Positions 10,987-20,414 of a stretch of 64,000 bases of DNA are shown in pieces (the stretch's first letter is position 1; the number at the start of each line of letters is the position of its first letter). The notes beneath the pieces are model-generated. The model made no database searches. It saw only the letters and a list, made by a program, of their open reading frames with translations, and was not told the origin of the DNA. Position numbers and translations under genes: made by a program. The stretch is taken from contig NZ_PCOC01000001.1 in NCBI RefSeq assembly GCF_002975205.1, positions 1,550,001-1,614,000 of the forward strand. The letters run 5' to 3'. The DNA comes from Ochrobactrum vermis (GTDB lineage: Bacteria > Pseudomonadota > Alphaproteobacteria > Rhizobiales > Rhizobiaceae).

Positions 10987-11607
10987 ATGGCTGAGTTGAA
11001 GCTCTATACCAACCCGATGTCGCGCGGACGCATTGCGCGCTGGATGCTGGAAGAGATCGGCAAACCCTATGATGTGGAAATACTGGATTTCGGCCCGCCG
11101 ATGAAGGGCCCCGACTACTGCACAATCAACCCGATGGGAAAAGTTCCCGCTCTGCGTCACGGCGATGCGGTCGTAACAGAAGTGGCTGCGATCTGCGCCT
11201 ATCTGGCAACAACATTTCCTGAAGCTGGCCTGGCACCGCATCCCAACGAGCGTGCGGATTTCTTCCGCTGGCTGTTCTTTACGTCTGGTCCTGTGGAAGC
11301 CGCTTTGTCCAATCATGCCCTCGGTTTTGAAATACCCACAGACAAGCAGGGAATGGTCGGCTACGGCAATTACGATACAGTGGTGAACACGTTGGAGAAA
11401 GCGGTTTCGCATCATCCTTACATCACCGGTGACCGCTTCACCGCCGCTGACGTCTATGTCGGTTCGCACATTGGTTGGGGCCTTCGTTTCGGCACTTTGC
11501 CCGCCAGAGGAGCATTTGTCGCTTATTGGGACCGACTAAAGGATCGCCCCGCGATGAAACGGGCCACAGAGTTGGACGAAGCAGCCGCTGCCGCCACACA
11601 GCATTAA
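10987..11607 (+). CDS. Glutathione S-transferase family protein
   Basis: A 206-residue cytosolic protein with an N-terminal thioredoxin-like domain (LKLYTNPMSRGRIARWMLEE at the start, then KVPALRHGD and the gamma-glutamyl-binding TEVAAICAYLA near residue 60) and an all-helical C-terminal domain with the N-capping FTAADVYV near 155. The candidate active-site serine is in PMSRGR. The substrate cannot be told. GGGAGG lies eight bases ahead of the ATG. Confidence 0.9.
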   Translation: MAELKLYTNPMSRGRIARWMLEEIGKPYDVEILDFGPPMKGPDYCTINPMGKVPALRHGDAVVTEVAAICAYLATTFPEAGLAPHPNERADFFRWLFFTSGPVEAALSNHALGFEIPTDKQGMVGYGNYDTVVNTLEKAVSHHPYITGDRFTAADVYVGSHIGWGLRFGTLPARGAFVAYWDRLKDRPAMKRATELDEAAAAATQH

Positions 11608-11623
11608 AACTGGCTGTTTCAGA

Positions 11624-12313
11624 TCATGCTATCTGGCCCGCCAGCTGAAATGCGCGCGAGAATGCCTGCACACCTTTGGGTGAGAAGGCAATGACGCGCC
11701 CCTCATCCCGGCGCGCCCAGCCTTTAGAAATGAAGTGGTTCAACAGCGCCGCGCCAAGCGCTCCGCCCAAATGGTTGCGGCGCTCACTCCAGTCAAGACA
11801 GTGACGGCAGACCGGGCGCTTGCCCTGCTCCAGAGTCGTCACATCCACACCAAGGCAACTGAAGAACGATTTACCTTTTTCTGTCAGCATCGGCTCACCA
11901 TCATCGACGATCAGCCCAAGCCTATGTGAGGCATCAAGCATCTCCACGCCACGTTCACCGGCCAGATGGTCGTAACAGATACGCGCCTTGCGCAGCGCCT
12001 GATCTTTCGGGCCAGTCCGCACCCGCACAGCACCAGTGCGTTGCGCAAGCCCCATGAGGCCCTCCAGAACCTGGGCCACATCCGTTCCTGACAGCCGGAA
12101 ATAACGATGCCGCCCCTGCTTCTCGGCGACCAGCAGCTTCGCTGCATCAAGCTTTGCAAGATGGCCGCTCGCTGTTTGGAGCGTCACGCCCGCAGCCGAT
12201 GCAAGTTCACTGACCGTCAGAGCGCGACCATCCATCAATGCTGTGAGCATATTTGCCCGTGCGGGATCTCCAAGGAGTGCGGCAACGGAAGCTATGATCG
12301 GACCATCTTTCAT
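11624..12313 (-). CDS. ArsR-type winged-helix transcriptional regulator with a C-terminal extension
   Basis: A 229-residue regulator. Residues about 10-85 form an ArsR-like winged helix ([32 protein letters not shown] as recognition helix, then HRYFRLS as the wing). The second half, containing [11 protein letters not shown] near residue 178, goes well beyond the roughly 100 residues of classical ArsR proteins and may sense a ligand or metal; both cysteines are in that motif. It is divergent from the NIPSNAP/monooxygenase pair, and a long inverted repeat overlaps its start codon region, so it probably controls both itself and that pair. Confidence 0.88.
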   Translation of the reverse strand: MKDGPIIASVAALLGDPARANMLTALMDGRALTVSELASAAGVTLQTASGHLAKLDAAKLLVAEKQGRHRYFRLSGTDVAQVLEGLMGLAQRTGAVRVRTGPKDQALRKARICYDHLAGERGVEMLDASHRLGLIVDDGEPMLTEKGKSFFSCLGVDVTTLEQGKRPVCRHCLDWSERRNHLGGALGAALLNHFISKGWARRDEGRVIAFSPKGVQAFSRAFQLAGQIA

Positions 12314-12314
12314 A

Positions 12315-12371
12315 CTTCGATGGTAACCGAACTATGGGAAGATTTCAATTGCTACATTGTCACCATCGAAG
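12315..12371. promoter_or_regulatory. Long inverted repeat in the ArsR-type/NIPSNAP divergent region
   Basis: CTTCGATGGTAAC at 12315-12327 is repeated as GTCACCATCGAAG at 12359-12371: 12 of 13 positions are complementary and the centres are 44 bp apart, about four helical turns. One arm touches the regulator's start codon and the other ends 22 bp before the NIPSNAP ATG. This fits a pair of half-operators for the divergent regulator, but binding is inferred. Confidence 0.55.
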
Positions 12372-12393
12372 CCGTGCATTGAAGGAGACACGC

Positions 12394-12723
12394 ATGATTA
12401 CCTGTTTCATCCGCTATCAGATCGACCCGTTCAAAGCAGACGCCTTTGCAGAATATGCACGTAACTGGGGACAGGCCATTCCACGCTGCGGCGCTAACCT
12501 TATTGGTTATTTCGGGCCGCATGAAGGGTCATCGACGACAGCATACGGCGTCTACTCAATCGACAGTCTGGCCACATACGAAGCATACCGGGCGCGGCTT
12601 GCCGCCGACCCCATGGGCCGCACCAATTATGAATTTGCGCGTCGGGAGCAGTTCATCCGATCCGAGGACCGCATCTTCCTCAAATTGCAATCCGCACCGC
12701 ATGGGGAGTTCATCCAGCCATGA
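12394..12723 (+). CDS. NIPSNAP family protein
   Basis: A 109-residue dimeric alpha/beta-barrel (ferredoxin-like) protein of the NIPSNAP family, with the opening [11 protein letters not shown] and the mid-segment [10 protein letters not shown]. Family members bind small ligands or act as minor oxidases; the exact role is unknown. GAAGGAGA lies just before ATG 12394, which is preferred over the longer frame from 12334. The stop overlaps the next start in an ATGA junction (12720-12723), indicating an operon. Confidence 0.85.
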   Translation: MITCFIRYQIDPFKADAFAEYARNWGQAIPRCGANLIGYFGPHEGSSTTAYGVYSIDSLATYEAYRARLAADPMGRTNYEFARREQFIRSEDRIFLKLQSAPHGEFIQP

Positions 12724-13070
12724 TTGCTGTCATATTTGAAGTCTGGCCCGCCGATGACGACAGGCGCGGGCAATATCTCGATATTGCCGCGAGCCTGCGC
12801 GAAGACCTTTCCAAGATTGACGGCTTTTTGTCGATCGAGCGGTTTCAGAGCCTGGCCGATCCGGACAAGCTACTCTCACTCTCTTTCTGGCGCGACGAAG
12901 AAGCCGTACGCGAATGGCGCAATTTGCCCTCGCATCGGTTGGCACAGGAGCAGGGTCGGAGCGGAGTTTTCGAAAACTATCGTTTACGTGTGGCCAGCGT
13001 CATGCGTGACTATGGCCTGGACGAACGTATAGAAGCCCCAGACGATAGCCGCGCAGCACATGCCGCATAA
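12720..13070 (+). CDS. Antibiotic-biosynthesis-monooxygenase (ABM) fold protein
   Basis: A 116-residue protein with the ABM dimeric barrel fold: an N-terminal strand IAVIFEVWP, the segment [11 protein letters not shown], then [30 protein letters not shown], the typical SFW-EA-W-H pattern. Relatives degrade haem, oxidise quinols or have no known activity. It is coupled to the NIPSNAP gene and ends just before a terminator shared with alaS. Confidence 0.85.
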   Translation: MIAVIFEVWPADDDRRGQYLDIAASLREDLSKIDGFLSIERFQSLADPDKLLSLSFWRDEEAVREWRNLPSHRLAQEQGRSGVFENYRLRVASVMRDYGLDERIEAPDDSRAAHAA

Positions 13071-13071
13071 G

Positions 13072-13101
13072 AAAAAGCCGGGCAAAACCCGGCTTTTTTT
13101 T
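13072..13101. terminator. Bidirectional intrinsic terminator (ABM gene / alaS)
   Basis: Stem AAAAAGCCGGG / CCCGGCTTTTT around a CAAAA loop, with a T-run on the plus strand and a shorter one on the minus strand, between convergent genes. Confidence 0.88.
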
Positions 13102-13117
13102 ATTTCTGTGTTCGGTA

Positions 13118-15775
13118 TTAACCGAGAAGAGCTTTTACGGCAGCGATTGCGTCAGCTGCCTTTCCACCATCCGGGCCACCAGCCTGCGCCATGTCCGGAC
13201 GACCGCCACCGCCTGCGCCGCCAAGGGCTGCGGAAGCAGCGCGAACCAGATCAACCGCGCTGAAGCGACCGACCAGATCTTCAGTAACCGCAGCTACAGC
13301 GCTCGCCTTGTCATCTTCACCTACACCGATAAACAGCACAACACCGGAACCAACCTGCTTCTTGCCTTCATCGGCAAGCGGCTTCAGGTCACGCGGAGAA
13401 ACGCCGGTCACGATCTTGCCAAGGAAATTGACACCGTTCACGGCCTCGACGGCACTGCCGCCATCGGCTGAACCACCGCCAAGCGCAAGCTTCTTGCGGG
13501 CATCGGCAAGTTCACGCTCCAGCTTCTTGCGTTCATCAAGCAGCACATTGACGCGTTCCAGCGCTTCAGACGGTGTCGTCTTCAGTGCACCGGCGATTGC
13601 TTTTACGCGTTCATCTTGTTCTTCGAGGTATAGACGCGCTGCCTCACCGGTCAACGCTTCCATACGACGAACGCCTGCTGCAACCGCGCCTTCCGAAACG
13701 ATACGAACGAGACCGATATCGCCGGTCTGGCGCACGTGTGTGCCACCACAAAGCTCAACCGAATAAATCTTGCCTTCCTTTGGACCGTGCTTGGCGGTCC
13801 CCATGGAAACAACACGAACTTCATCGCCGTATTTTTCACCGAACAGTGCCATCGCGCCTTCGGCAATGGCATCATCCACGGCCATCAGACGCGTGCTGAC
13901 TGGAGCGTTCTGCAAAATAATTTCGTTGGCGAGGCTTTCAACCTGCGCCAGCTCTTCAGCCGAAATCGGTTTCGGATGCGAAAAGTCGAAACGCAGACGA
14001 TCCGGTGCAACGAGCGAGCCCTTCTGGGCTACATGGTTGCCGAGCGTTTCGCGCAGGGCTTCATGCAGAAGATGCGTCGCCGAGTGGTTGGAGCGAATAC
14101 GCGTGCGGCGCACCGAATTCACTTTTAGCTCAACGGCATCGCCGGTCTTCGCAGCGCCCTTGGTAACTTCGCCGATGTGAACGAAAACGCCCTCGCCCTT
14201 CTTCTGGGTATCCTTGATGGCGATATCAAAACCTTCACCAGAGATCGTCCCGGTATCGCCCTGCTGGCCGCCGGATTCTCCATAGAACGGGGTCTGGTTG
14301 ACCACGACCGAAACAGCATCGCCTTCAGCAATGGACTGCACTTCCGCACCGTCGCGAATAAGCGCCGTGATAACGCCTTCGGCAATCTCCGTCTCATATC
14401 CAAGAAATTCAGTTGCCCCAACCTTGTCCTTGATACCGAACCAGATCGTTTCCGTAGCAGCTTCGCCGGAGCCAGCCCAGTTGGCGCGCGCTTCGGCCTT
14501 CTGGCGTTCCATAGCGGCACTGAAGCCCTCAGTATCGACGGCGATACCGCGTTGACGGAGCGCGTCCTGCGTCAGATCAAGAGGGAAGCCATAAGTATCG
14601 TAAAGCTTGAAAGCGGTTTCTCCGTCGAGACGGTCACCTTCAACCAGGCTTTCCGTTGCGTCCGACAGCAGACCAAGGCCACGATCCAGCGTCTTGCGGA
14701 AACGGGTTTCCTCGAGCTTGAGCGTTTCGGAGATCAGAGCGTCCGCACGGATCAGTTCCGGATAGGCCTGTCCCATTTCGCGGATCAGGGCCGGCAGCAG
14801 ACGCCACATCAACGGCTCTTTCGCGCCCAAGAGCTGCGCATGACGCATTGCGCGGCGCATGATGCGGCGCAGCACATAACCACGACCTTCATTGGACGGC
14901 AGGACGCCATCGGCAATCAGGAAGCTCGAAGCACGCAGATGGTCGGCAATGACGCGATGGCTAGCGCGGAATTCACCATCGGCTTTTACCCCGGTTGCCT
15001 CTTCCGAAGCGCGGATCAATGCCTTGAAAAGATCTATATCGTAATTGTCATGTACGCCCTGCAGAACGGCAGCGACGCGCTCCAGCCCCATGCCGGTGTC
15101 AATGGATGGACGCGGCAGGTCGATGCGCTGTTCGGGCGTGATCTGCTCGAACTGCATGAAAACAAGATTCCAGATTTCAATGAAACGGTCACCGTCTTCG
15201 TCGGCCGATCCGGGAGGTCCGCCCCAGATGTGGTCGCCGTGGTCGAAGAAGATTTCGGAACATGGACCGCATGGCCCCGTGTCGCCCATGGCCCAGAAAT
15301 TATCACTGGTGGCAATGCGGATAATGCGGTCGTCGGAAAGACCGGCGATCTTTTTCCAGTAATTCGCAGCATCGTCGTCCGTGTGATAAACGGTGACGAG
15401 CAGCTTGTCCTTCGGCAGGCCGAATTCCTTCGTGATCAGGTTCCAGGCGAAGCTGATAGCCTCTTCCTTGAAATAGTCACCAAACGAAAAATTGCCGAGC
15501 ATTTCAAAGAAAGTATGATGACGGGCGGTGTAGCCGACATTGTCCAGATCGTTGTGCTTGCCACCGGCCCGAACACATTTCTGGGAAGTGGTGGCACGAT
15601 TATAGGAGCGGTGTTCAAGACCAGTAAAAACATTCTTGAACTGCACCATGCCCGCATTGGTGAACATAAGCGTTGGATCGTTGCGCGGAACAAGCGGGCT
15701 CGATGAAACGACCTCATGCCCGTTCTTGCGATAATAATCGAGGAATGTGGACCTTATCTCGTTGACGCCAGCCAT
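13118..15775 (-). CDS. alaS: Alanyl-tRNA synthetase
   Basis: It charges tRNA-Ala. The 885-residue protein begins with the class II aminoacylation core ([16 protein letters not shown], then the aspartate-rich [13 protein letters not shown] near residue 230). The editing domain follows with zinc ligands in [11 protein letters not shown] and [11 protein letters not shown], and the C-Ala/DHHA1 domain closes it with the glycine-rich [18 protein letters not shown]. Length and domain order are normal. It lies downstream of recA on the same strand but behind recA's own terminator, so it is probably transcribed separately. Confidence 0.98.
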   Translation of the reverse strand: MAGVNEIRSTFLDYYRKNGHEVVSSSPLVPRNDPTLMFTNAGMVQFKNVFTGLEHRSYNRATTSQKCVRAGGKHNDLDNVGYTARHHTFFEMLGNFSFGDYFKEEAISFAWNLITKEFGLPKDKLLVTVYHTDDDAANYWKKIAGLSDDRIIRIATSDNFWAMGDTGPCGPCSEIFFDHGDHIWGGPPGSADEDGDRFIEIWNLVFMQFEQITPEQRIDLPRPSIDTGMGLERVAAVLQGVHDNYDIDLFKALIRASEEATGVKADGEFRASHRVIADHLRASSFLIADGVLPSNEGRGYVLRRIMRRAMRHAQLLGAKEPLMWRLLPALIREMGQAYPELIRADALISETLKLEETRFRKTLDRGLGLLSDATESLVEGDRLDGETAFKLYDTYGFPLDLTQDALRQRGIAVDTEGFSAAMERQKAEARANWAGSGEAATETIWFGIKDKVGATEFLGYETEIAEGVITALIRDGAEVQSIAEGDAVSVVVNQTPFYGESGGQQGDTGTISGEGFDIAIKDTQKKGEGVFVHIGEVTKGAAKTGDAVELKVNSVRRTRIRSNHSATHLLHEALRETLGNHVAQKGSLVAPDRLRFDFSHPKPISAEELAQVESLANEIILQNAPVSTRLMAVDDAIAEGAMALFGEKYGDEVRVVSMGTAKHGPKEGKIYSVELCGGTHVRQTGDIGLVRIVSEGAVAAGVRRMEALTGEAARLYLEEQDERVKAIAGALKTTPSEALERVNVLLDERKKLERELADARKKLALGGGSADGGSAVEAVNGVNFLGKIVTGVSPRDLKPLADEGKKQVGSGVVLFIGVGEDDKASAVAAVTEDLVGRFSAVDLVRAASAALGGAGGGGRPDMAQAGGPDGGKAADAIAAVKALLG

Positions 15776-16101
15776 AAGTCACCCTTGGGCTTTTCTGCCC
15801 TGCACGGATACAGCATTGCAAAAAGCTGCATCAATTATCCTGTTCAAACTCCCACAGCCGTCAACGATCGTCGAAGACCCGAGGCGCTCCCGCACTACTA
15901 AGACGTGAAGTGGAGTTTTCGGTTGACCGCTTTTAACGGTGCCTTGCTTTTCTGTCCAGATAAGTACGCTGCGCCATAAAAGCAATTTCTGCTGGAAGAC
16001 GATAAAATCGGCACTATTCGCTTCGCAAAAGTCTATCACCATGAAACAAAGCCCCATGCGATTTGCACGGGGCTTCGATAATTCATCAGATGTAGACGAC
16101 C
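15776..16101. other. alaS-recA intergenic region
   Basis: 326 bp without a convincing gene. It holds the recA terminator at 16049-16075; the rest should contain the alaS promoter. I see no conserved T-box or other alaS leader structure and cannot name promoter boxes with confidence. Confidence 0.6.
16049..16075 (-). terminator. Terminator of recA
   Basis: On the minus strand AAGCCCCGTGC pairs with GCATGGGGCTT (one G-U pair) around a 5-base loop, followed by TTGTTTC. The wobble pair forms only on the minus strand, supporting that orientation. Confidence 0.8.
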
Positions 16102-17187
16102 CTACATTTCCGCAGCATCGCCTGCATCATCCTCAGGTCCACCATCTTCCAGGAACTGTTCGGCAATCAGTCCGGCATTCTGACGAAGTGTCGTCTCGAT
16201 CTCACGGGCTGTCTCCGGATTATCCCTGAGATACTGCTTGGCATTTTCACGGCCCTGTCCCAACCGCTGGGAGTTATACGAGAACCACGCACCGGATTTC
16301 TCGACAACACCGGCTTTCACGCCAAGATCGACCAATTCACCGGTCTTGGAAACACCAGCCCCATACATGATGTCGAATTCGACCTGTTTGAAAGGAGGTG
16401 CAAGCTTGTTTTTGACGACCTTCACGCGGGTCTGGTTGCCAACGACTTCATCACGCTCCTTGATCGAGCCGATACGGCGAATGTCGAGACGAACCGAAGC
16501 ATAGAACTTGAGGGCATTACCGCCCGTCGTGGTTTCCGGCGACCCGAACATCACACCGATCTTCATGCGGATCTGGTTGATGAAGATCACCATGCAGTTC
16601 GAACGAGAGATCGACGCGGTAAGCTTACGAAGTGCCTGGCTCATGAGACGCGCCTGCAGACCAGGCAGGGAATCACCCATTTCACCTTCGATTTCCGCGC
16701 GCGGCGTCAAGGCTGCGACGGAGTCGATAACCAGAACGTCGATAGCGCCCGAGCGCACAAGCGTATCGGTGATTTCAAGCGCCTGCTCACCCGTATCTGG
16801 CTGCGAAATCAGCAGGTTCTCAAGATCGACCCCCAGCTTGCGTGCATAGACCGGATCAAGAGCATGTTCCGCGTCAACGAATGCACAGATACCGCCCTTC
16901 TTCTGCGCTTCCGCGATCGTATGCAATGCAAGTGTCGTCTTACCCGAGCTTTCCGGCCCATAAATCTCGACAATACGTCCCTTGGGCAAGCCACCAACGC
17001 CGAGCGCGATGTCCAGCGAGAGCGATCCGGTCGATACGGTTTCGATCTCGACTACCTGATCGTTCTGGCCAAGGCGCATGATCGAGCCTTTGCCGAACGC
17101 CCTTTCGATCTGCGACAATGCCGCATCGAGAGCCTTAGTCTTGTCCACTGAATTTTCCTCAACAAGTCGCAATGAATTCTGAGACAT
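16102..17187 (-). CDS. recA: Recombinase A
   Basis: RecA forms the nucleoprotein filament for homologous recombination and triggers LexA self-cleavage in the SOS response. The 361-residue protein has Walker [10 protein letters not shown] (about residues 77-85), the MAW-like and L1/L2 loops ([28 protein letters not shown]) and an acidic C-terminal tail ending in [13 protein letters not shown]. The open frame extends 59 codons further upstream, but homology begins at [11 protein letters not shown], with AGAGGA upstream, so 17187 is the start. A LexA box lies about 125 bp upstream. Confidence 0.98.
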   Translation of the reverse strand: MSQNSLRLVEENSVDKTKALDAALSQIERAFGKGSIMRLGQNDQVVEIETVSTGSLSLDIALGVGGLPKGRIVEIYGPESSGKTTLALHTIAEAQKKGGICAFVDAEHALDPVYARKLGVDLENLLISQPDTGEQALEITDTLVRSGAIDVLVIDSVAALTPRAEIEGEMGDSLPGLQARLMSQALRKLTASISRSNCMVIFINQIRMKIGVMFGSPETTTGGNALKFYASVRLDIRRIGSIKERDEVVGNQTRVKVVKNKLAPPFKQVEFDIMYGAGVSKTGELVDLGVKAGVVEKSGAWFSYNSQRLGQGRENAKQYLRDNPETAREIETTLRQNAGLIAEQFLEDGGPEDDAGDAAEM

Positions 17188-17310
17188 CTTACACCATCCT
17201 CTTGTCTCGCTAGAAGCCCGGCAGGCTCGTTGCCACGATCTATTTGTATCCGTTTTGTTCTTATTTGGCAATGATGCTAAATCATTGATTATAAACGGTT
17301 CCGTATTTTT

Positions 17311-17325
17311 GTTCCATGATCGTTC
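17311..17325. promoter_or_regulatory. LexA (SOS) box upstream of recA
   Basis: GTTCCATGATCGTTC is a perfect GTTC-N7-GTTC direct repeat, the alphaproteobacterial LexA operator consensus, 123 bp before the recA start codon. Confidence 0.88.
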
Positions 17326-17420
17326 TCTAACATCAGCGATTGCGAAAATAAAAGAACTATCCACGAATTAACTTAATTCAAACCAAACTGCCGGTTTGAC
17401 GATTCGGCTCGGCAAAGAAA

Positions 17421-17450
17421 AACGCAGCCCTTCTTTCGAAGGACTGCGTT
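17421..17450 (-). terminator. Terminator of the OmpA-family lipoprotein gene
   Basis: On the minus strand AACGCAG-T-CCTTC pairs with GAAGG-G-CTGCGTT around GAAA, followed directly by TTTTTCTTT. The internal T-G wobble fits minus-strand use. Confidence 0.85.
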
Positions 17451-17479
17451 GTTTGAAGGTTCTCAACCCGTGAAGGGAA

Positions 17480-18145
17480 TCAGCTTGCGGCGCGAAGCGG
17501 CGAAATCTGGATTTCCACCCGACGGTTCTGCGCGCGCCCTTCCGGTGTTGCATTGGTCGCAACCGGCTGGCTCGCGCCATAGCCGATAATTGCAAAGCGG
17601 CGCGGGTCGATGCCCTGCGAACCGAGATAGCTTGCAACCGAGGCGGCACGACGCTGCGAGAGAGCCTGATTGTGGCTCGCGCTACCGGTCGAATCGGTGT
17701 GGCCATAAACGTCCACAAGCGTCTGGTTGAATTTGCGGAGCACAATCGCCACCGAATTAAGCGTCGGATAGAACTGGCTCTTCACCTGATCCTGATCGGT
17801 ATCGAAAGTGATGCTGGAAGGCATATTCAGGATAATCTGATCGCCATTACGGGTCACAGACACGCCAGTGCCCTGCAACTGCGCGCGAAGCTCGTTTTCC
17901 TGACGATCCATGTAATTGCCGATTGCGCCGCCGCCGAGCGCACCGATACCGGCGCCGATCAGCACGGCATTACGCTGCGCGCGGCTGGAACCACCGACCA
18001 TCAGGCCGCCTAAAGCACCGACAGCCGCGCCGAGCGCCGCGCCGCCTGCAGTGTTCGACATTTTCTGGTCCCCGGTATAGGGATCGGTGGTGCAGCCTGC
18101 CAGAAATGTGGCGGCGAAAAGGGCAATACCGGTCTTCTTCAGCAT
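17480..18145 (-). CDS. OmpA-family peptidoglycan-associated lipoprotein
   Basis: An outer-membrane lipoprotein that should anchor to peptidoglycan. From ATG 18145 the 221-residue product begins with a lipoprotein signal ending LAGC (lipidated C18). A glycine-zipper region follows (GGAALGAAVGALGG, then GAGIGALGGGAIG), and then an OmpA C-terminal domain with HTDSTGSASHNQALSQRRA and the NRRVEI end. This layout is that of YiaD-type proteins. The frame stays open 39 codons further upstream, but only this start puts the signal peptide at the N terminus. Confidence 0.92.
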   Translation of the reverse strand: MLKKTGIALFAATFLAGCTTDPYTGDQKMSNTAGGAALGAAVGALGGLMVGGSSRAQRNAVLIGAGIGALGGGAIGNYMDRQENELRAQLQGTGVSVTRNGDQIILNMPSSITFDTDQDQVKSQFYPTLNSVAIVLRKFNQTLVDVYGHTDSTGSASHNQALSQRRAASVASYLGSQGIDPRRFAIIGYGASQPVATNATPEGRAQNRRVEIQISPLRAAS

Positions 18146-18194
18146 GAAATGGTTATCCTCAATTAGCGAATCCGCTCGCATGATAGTAGCGATT

Positions 18195-18236
18195 AAGGCC
18201 GGATGGTGTCTCAAATGCGAGTTTGAATCCGGCCTT
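18195..18236 (-). terminator. Hairpin downstream of the transglycosylase-like gene
   Basis: AAGGCCGGAT and ATCCGGCCTT form a 10-bp stem whose loop contains a second small stem (TCAAA/TTTGA). It follows the minus-strand gene ending at 18244. A T-run is weak, so termination may be partial. Confidence 0.6.
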
Positions 18237-18243
18237 TCGCTTT

Positions 18244-18828
18244 TTAACTGAAGCCCCCGCAACTGCGCAACTGCGCGGCATAGCGATTGGCCATCGACTG
18301 GGCACGTTTAGCGCCATTGAGTGCTGTCGCATTCCCGCGCCAGACACCCCGCGCGTAACCGCCGTGACCAGAATAGTAGGCGAGATAAAGGCTATAGGCA
18401 TCGGCACGATTGATGCCGTTCTTCTGATAGCTTTGATGGTGATACCAGCCGATAAAATGGATCGCGTCCGCAAAATTGGTACGCGACGCAGTCCAGCGGC
18501 CTGTTTCCCGCTTATAGCGGTCCCAGGTACCGTTCAGTGCTTGCGAATAACCATAGGCGCTCGAAGCCCGTTTCCATGGAATAATCCAGAGAATCTTGGT
18601 GCGCGGAGGTCGCGCATAGGGCTGGAACCCGGATTCGGTATAGATCGTGGCCATCAGAACCGGAACCGGGACACCGAACTCCCGCGAAACCCGGGTTGCA
18701 GCTGTCTGCCAGTTATTGAACCAACCGTCGCGTTGATCGAAGACCGCACACACATTATTGACCTGCCGTGGGGCGGTCGCGCAGCCTCCTAGGATCACGA
18801 GCGCGACGAGAAACAAAACGCGCATCAT
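18244..18828 (-). CDS. Lytic-transglycosylase-like (SLT fold) lipoprotein
   Basis: A 194-residue envelope protein likely to cleave peptidoglycan strands. It has a short lipoprotein signal ending LGGC (C16). An SLT-like domain follows with the candidate catalytic glutamate E65 in ATIYTESGFQP, then the SSAYGYSQALNGTWDRYKRETG segment that matches the AxGxxQ core of transglycosylases, and later YLAYYSGHGGYARG. GAGG sits six bases ahead of the chosen ATG. It is separated by a hairpin from the OmpA-type lipoprotein gene downstream. Confidence 0.88.
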   Translation of the reverse strand: MMRVLFLVALVILGGCATAPRQVNNVCAVFDQRDGWFNNWQTAATRVSREFGVPVPVLMATIYTESGFQPYARPPRTKILWIIPWKRASSAYGYSQALNGTWDRYKRETGRWTASRTNFADAIHFIGWYHHQSYQKNGINRADAYSLYLAYYSGHGGYARGVWRGNATALNGAKRAQSMANRYAAQLRSCGGFS

Positions 18829-18942
18829 GGTAAACCTCGTCTCTTTGCAAAGATTGATAAAATGTAAAGATTAAGAAGACCTTTCTAACGACAGGTTGCC
18901 TGTTCCCAATGCCATCAAACCCGCGTGAAGACGCAAAGCAAA

Positions 18943-18967
18943 AGCCGCTGACAGTGCGGCAGCGGCT
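18943..18967 (-). terminator. Terminator of rarA
   Basis: Stem AGCCGCTG / CAGCGGCT with a 9-base loop; on the minus strand it is followed by TTTGCTTTG, 40 bp after the rarA stop. Confidence 0.75.
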
Positions 18968-19006
18968 CAAACTGTGGATGAATGTGGATAACTACGGGTA
19001 TAAGCG

Positions 19007-20323
19007 TCAGCGCCGTCCCTGACGTTCCTGTCGCAAACGCGCCCAATACTCCAGGCGCTTGCGGATATCCCGCTCAAAACCTCGCTCCGGCGGATCATAG
19101 AATTTCTGCCTGCCCATGCTTTCCGGAAAATAGTCCTGCCCTGAAAAAGCGTCCGGCTGATCATGGTCATAGGCGTAGCCGTCGCCATAGCCCTCATTCT
19201 TCATGAGCTTGGTCGGAGCGTTGAGAATATGCTTGGGTGGCAGAAGTGAACCGTTTTCCTTGGCCGCGCGCATTGAAGCTTTATAGGCGACATAGACCGC
19301 GTTCGATTTTGGAGCAGTCGCAAGATAAACACAGGCCTGTGCCAACGCCAGCTCGCCTTCGGGCGAGCCTAGATAGTCATATGCATCCTTCGCAGCATTG
19401 CAGATGGCCAATGCCTGCGGATCGGCAAGGCCGATATCTTCCACCGCCATGCGCACAAGCCGTCGCCCGAGATATAATGGGTCTTCGCCCGCATCAAACA
19501 TTCGGGAAAGATAGTAGAGCGCAGCATCGGGGTCAGATCCCCGCACCGATTTATGCAGTGCCGAAATCAGATTGTAGTGCCCGTCCTGCCCCTTGTCATA
19601 AACCGGAGCGCGGCGCTGCACCACGTCCTGCAACTTCTCCGCAGTAAACACTTCGTCGGGACGGACCGCACGCCAGACTTCCTCGGCAAGCGTCAGCGCG
19701 GCGCGCCCATCGCCATCGGCCATGCGAATAAGACTTGCCCGCGCTTCATCGTCCAGCGGCAAGGGGCGTTCTTCCTGTTCTTCGGCACGGTTCAGAAGCG
19801 TTGCTATGCTCTCGCCATCATGCGGATGAAAAGTCAGCACCCTCGCCCGGGACAGCAGAGCAGCATTGAGTTCGAAAGATGGATTTTCCGTCGTGGCACC
19901 GATCAGAATAACTGTGCCATCCTCCATGACCGGCAGAAACGAATCCTGCTGTGCACGATTGAAGCGATGAATTTCGTCCACGAAAAGCAGTGTCTGTCGC
20001 CCAGACATCCGCCGCGCACGGGCAGCTTCGAAAACCTTCTTGAGATCGGCAACGCCGGAGAAGATCGCCGAAATCTGTTCGAAAGCGAGGTCGGTTTCTC
20101 CGGCAAGCAGGCGGGCAACGGTCGTCTTGCCGGTACCGGGCGGCCCCCAGAAGATCATGGAACCGAGCGAACCAGATGCAATCATGCGCGTCAGCACGCC
20201 TTCAGGACCGGTCAAATGCTCCTGGCCTGTCACTTCCGACAAATGCTTTGGGCGCAGGCGATCAGCAAGCGGCCGGTTGCGGTCCGCATTGGGATCAGCC
20301 GCTGCTGAAAAAAGGTCGCTCAT
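19007..20323 (-). CDS. rarA: Replication-associated recombination protein A (RarA/MgsA AAA+ ATPase)
   Basis: A cytoplasmic AAA+ ATPase acting at stalled replication forks. The 438-residue protein shows Walker A GPPGTGKTT (about 60-68), Walker B LLFVDEIHRFN near residue 114, sensor GATTENPSFE, and the C-terminal MgsA tetramerisation part (SALHKSVRGSDPDAALYYLSRM, then PPKHILNAPTKLMK). Length is normal. It lies 91 bp downstream of the Do-type protease gene, but a hairpin separates the two. Confidence 0.95.
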   Translation of the reverse strand: MSDLFSAAADPNADRNRPLADRLRPKHLSEVTGQEHLTGPEGVLTRMIASGSLGSMIFWGPPGTGKTTVARLLAGETDLAFEQISAIFSGVADLKKVFEAARARRMSGRQTLLFVDEIHRFNRAQQDSFLPVMEDGTVILIGATTENPSFELNAALLSRARVLTFHPHDGESIATLLNRAEEQEERPLPLDDEARASLIRMADGDGRAALTLAEEVWRAVRPDEVFTAEKLQDVVQRRAPVYDKGQDGHYNLISALHKSVRGSDPDAALYYLSRMFDAGEDPLYLGRRLVRMAVEDIGLADPQALAICNAAKDAYDYLGSPEGELALAQACVYLATAPKSNAVYVAYKASMRAAKENGSLLPPKHILNAPTKLMKNEGYGDGYAYDHDQPDAFSGQDYFPESMGRQKFYDPPERGFERDIRKRLEYWARLRQERQGRR

Positions 20324-20350
20324 TTCATCCGCTCGATCGATAAATTAAAT

Positions 20351-20382
20351 GCCGCTTCAGGCATAATGCTACCCGAAGCGGC
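20351..20382 (-). terminator. Terminator of the Do-type protease gene
   Basis: On the minus strand GCCGCTTCGGG pairs with CCTGAAGCGGC (one G-U) and is followed by ATTTAATTTATC, between the protease gene and rarA. Confidence 0.72.
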
Positions 20383-20414
20383 ATGCAACTTTTGGCGATA
20401 TATCAGCAGCAGTT

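Noticed and set aside
14177..15706. 509-codon open frame on the plus strand over alaS
   Set aside because: Entirely inside alaS on the other strand, with no start signal or domain.
17188..17364. 59-residue N-terminal extension of RecA
   Set aside because: It contains the SOS box and has no RecA homology; a proper start with an upstream AGAGGA exists at 17187.
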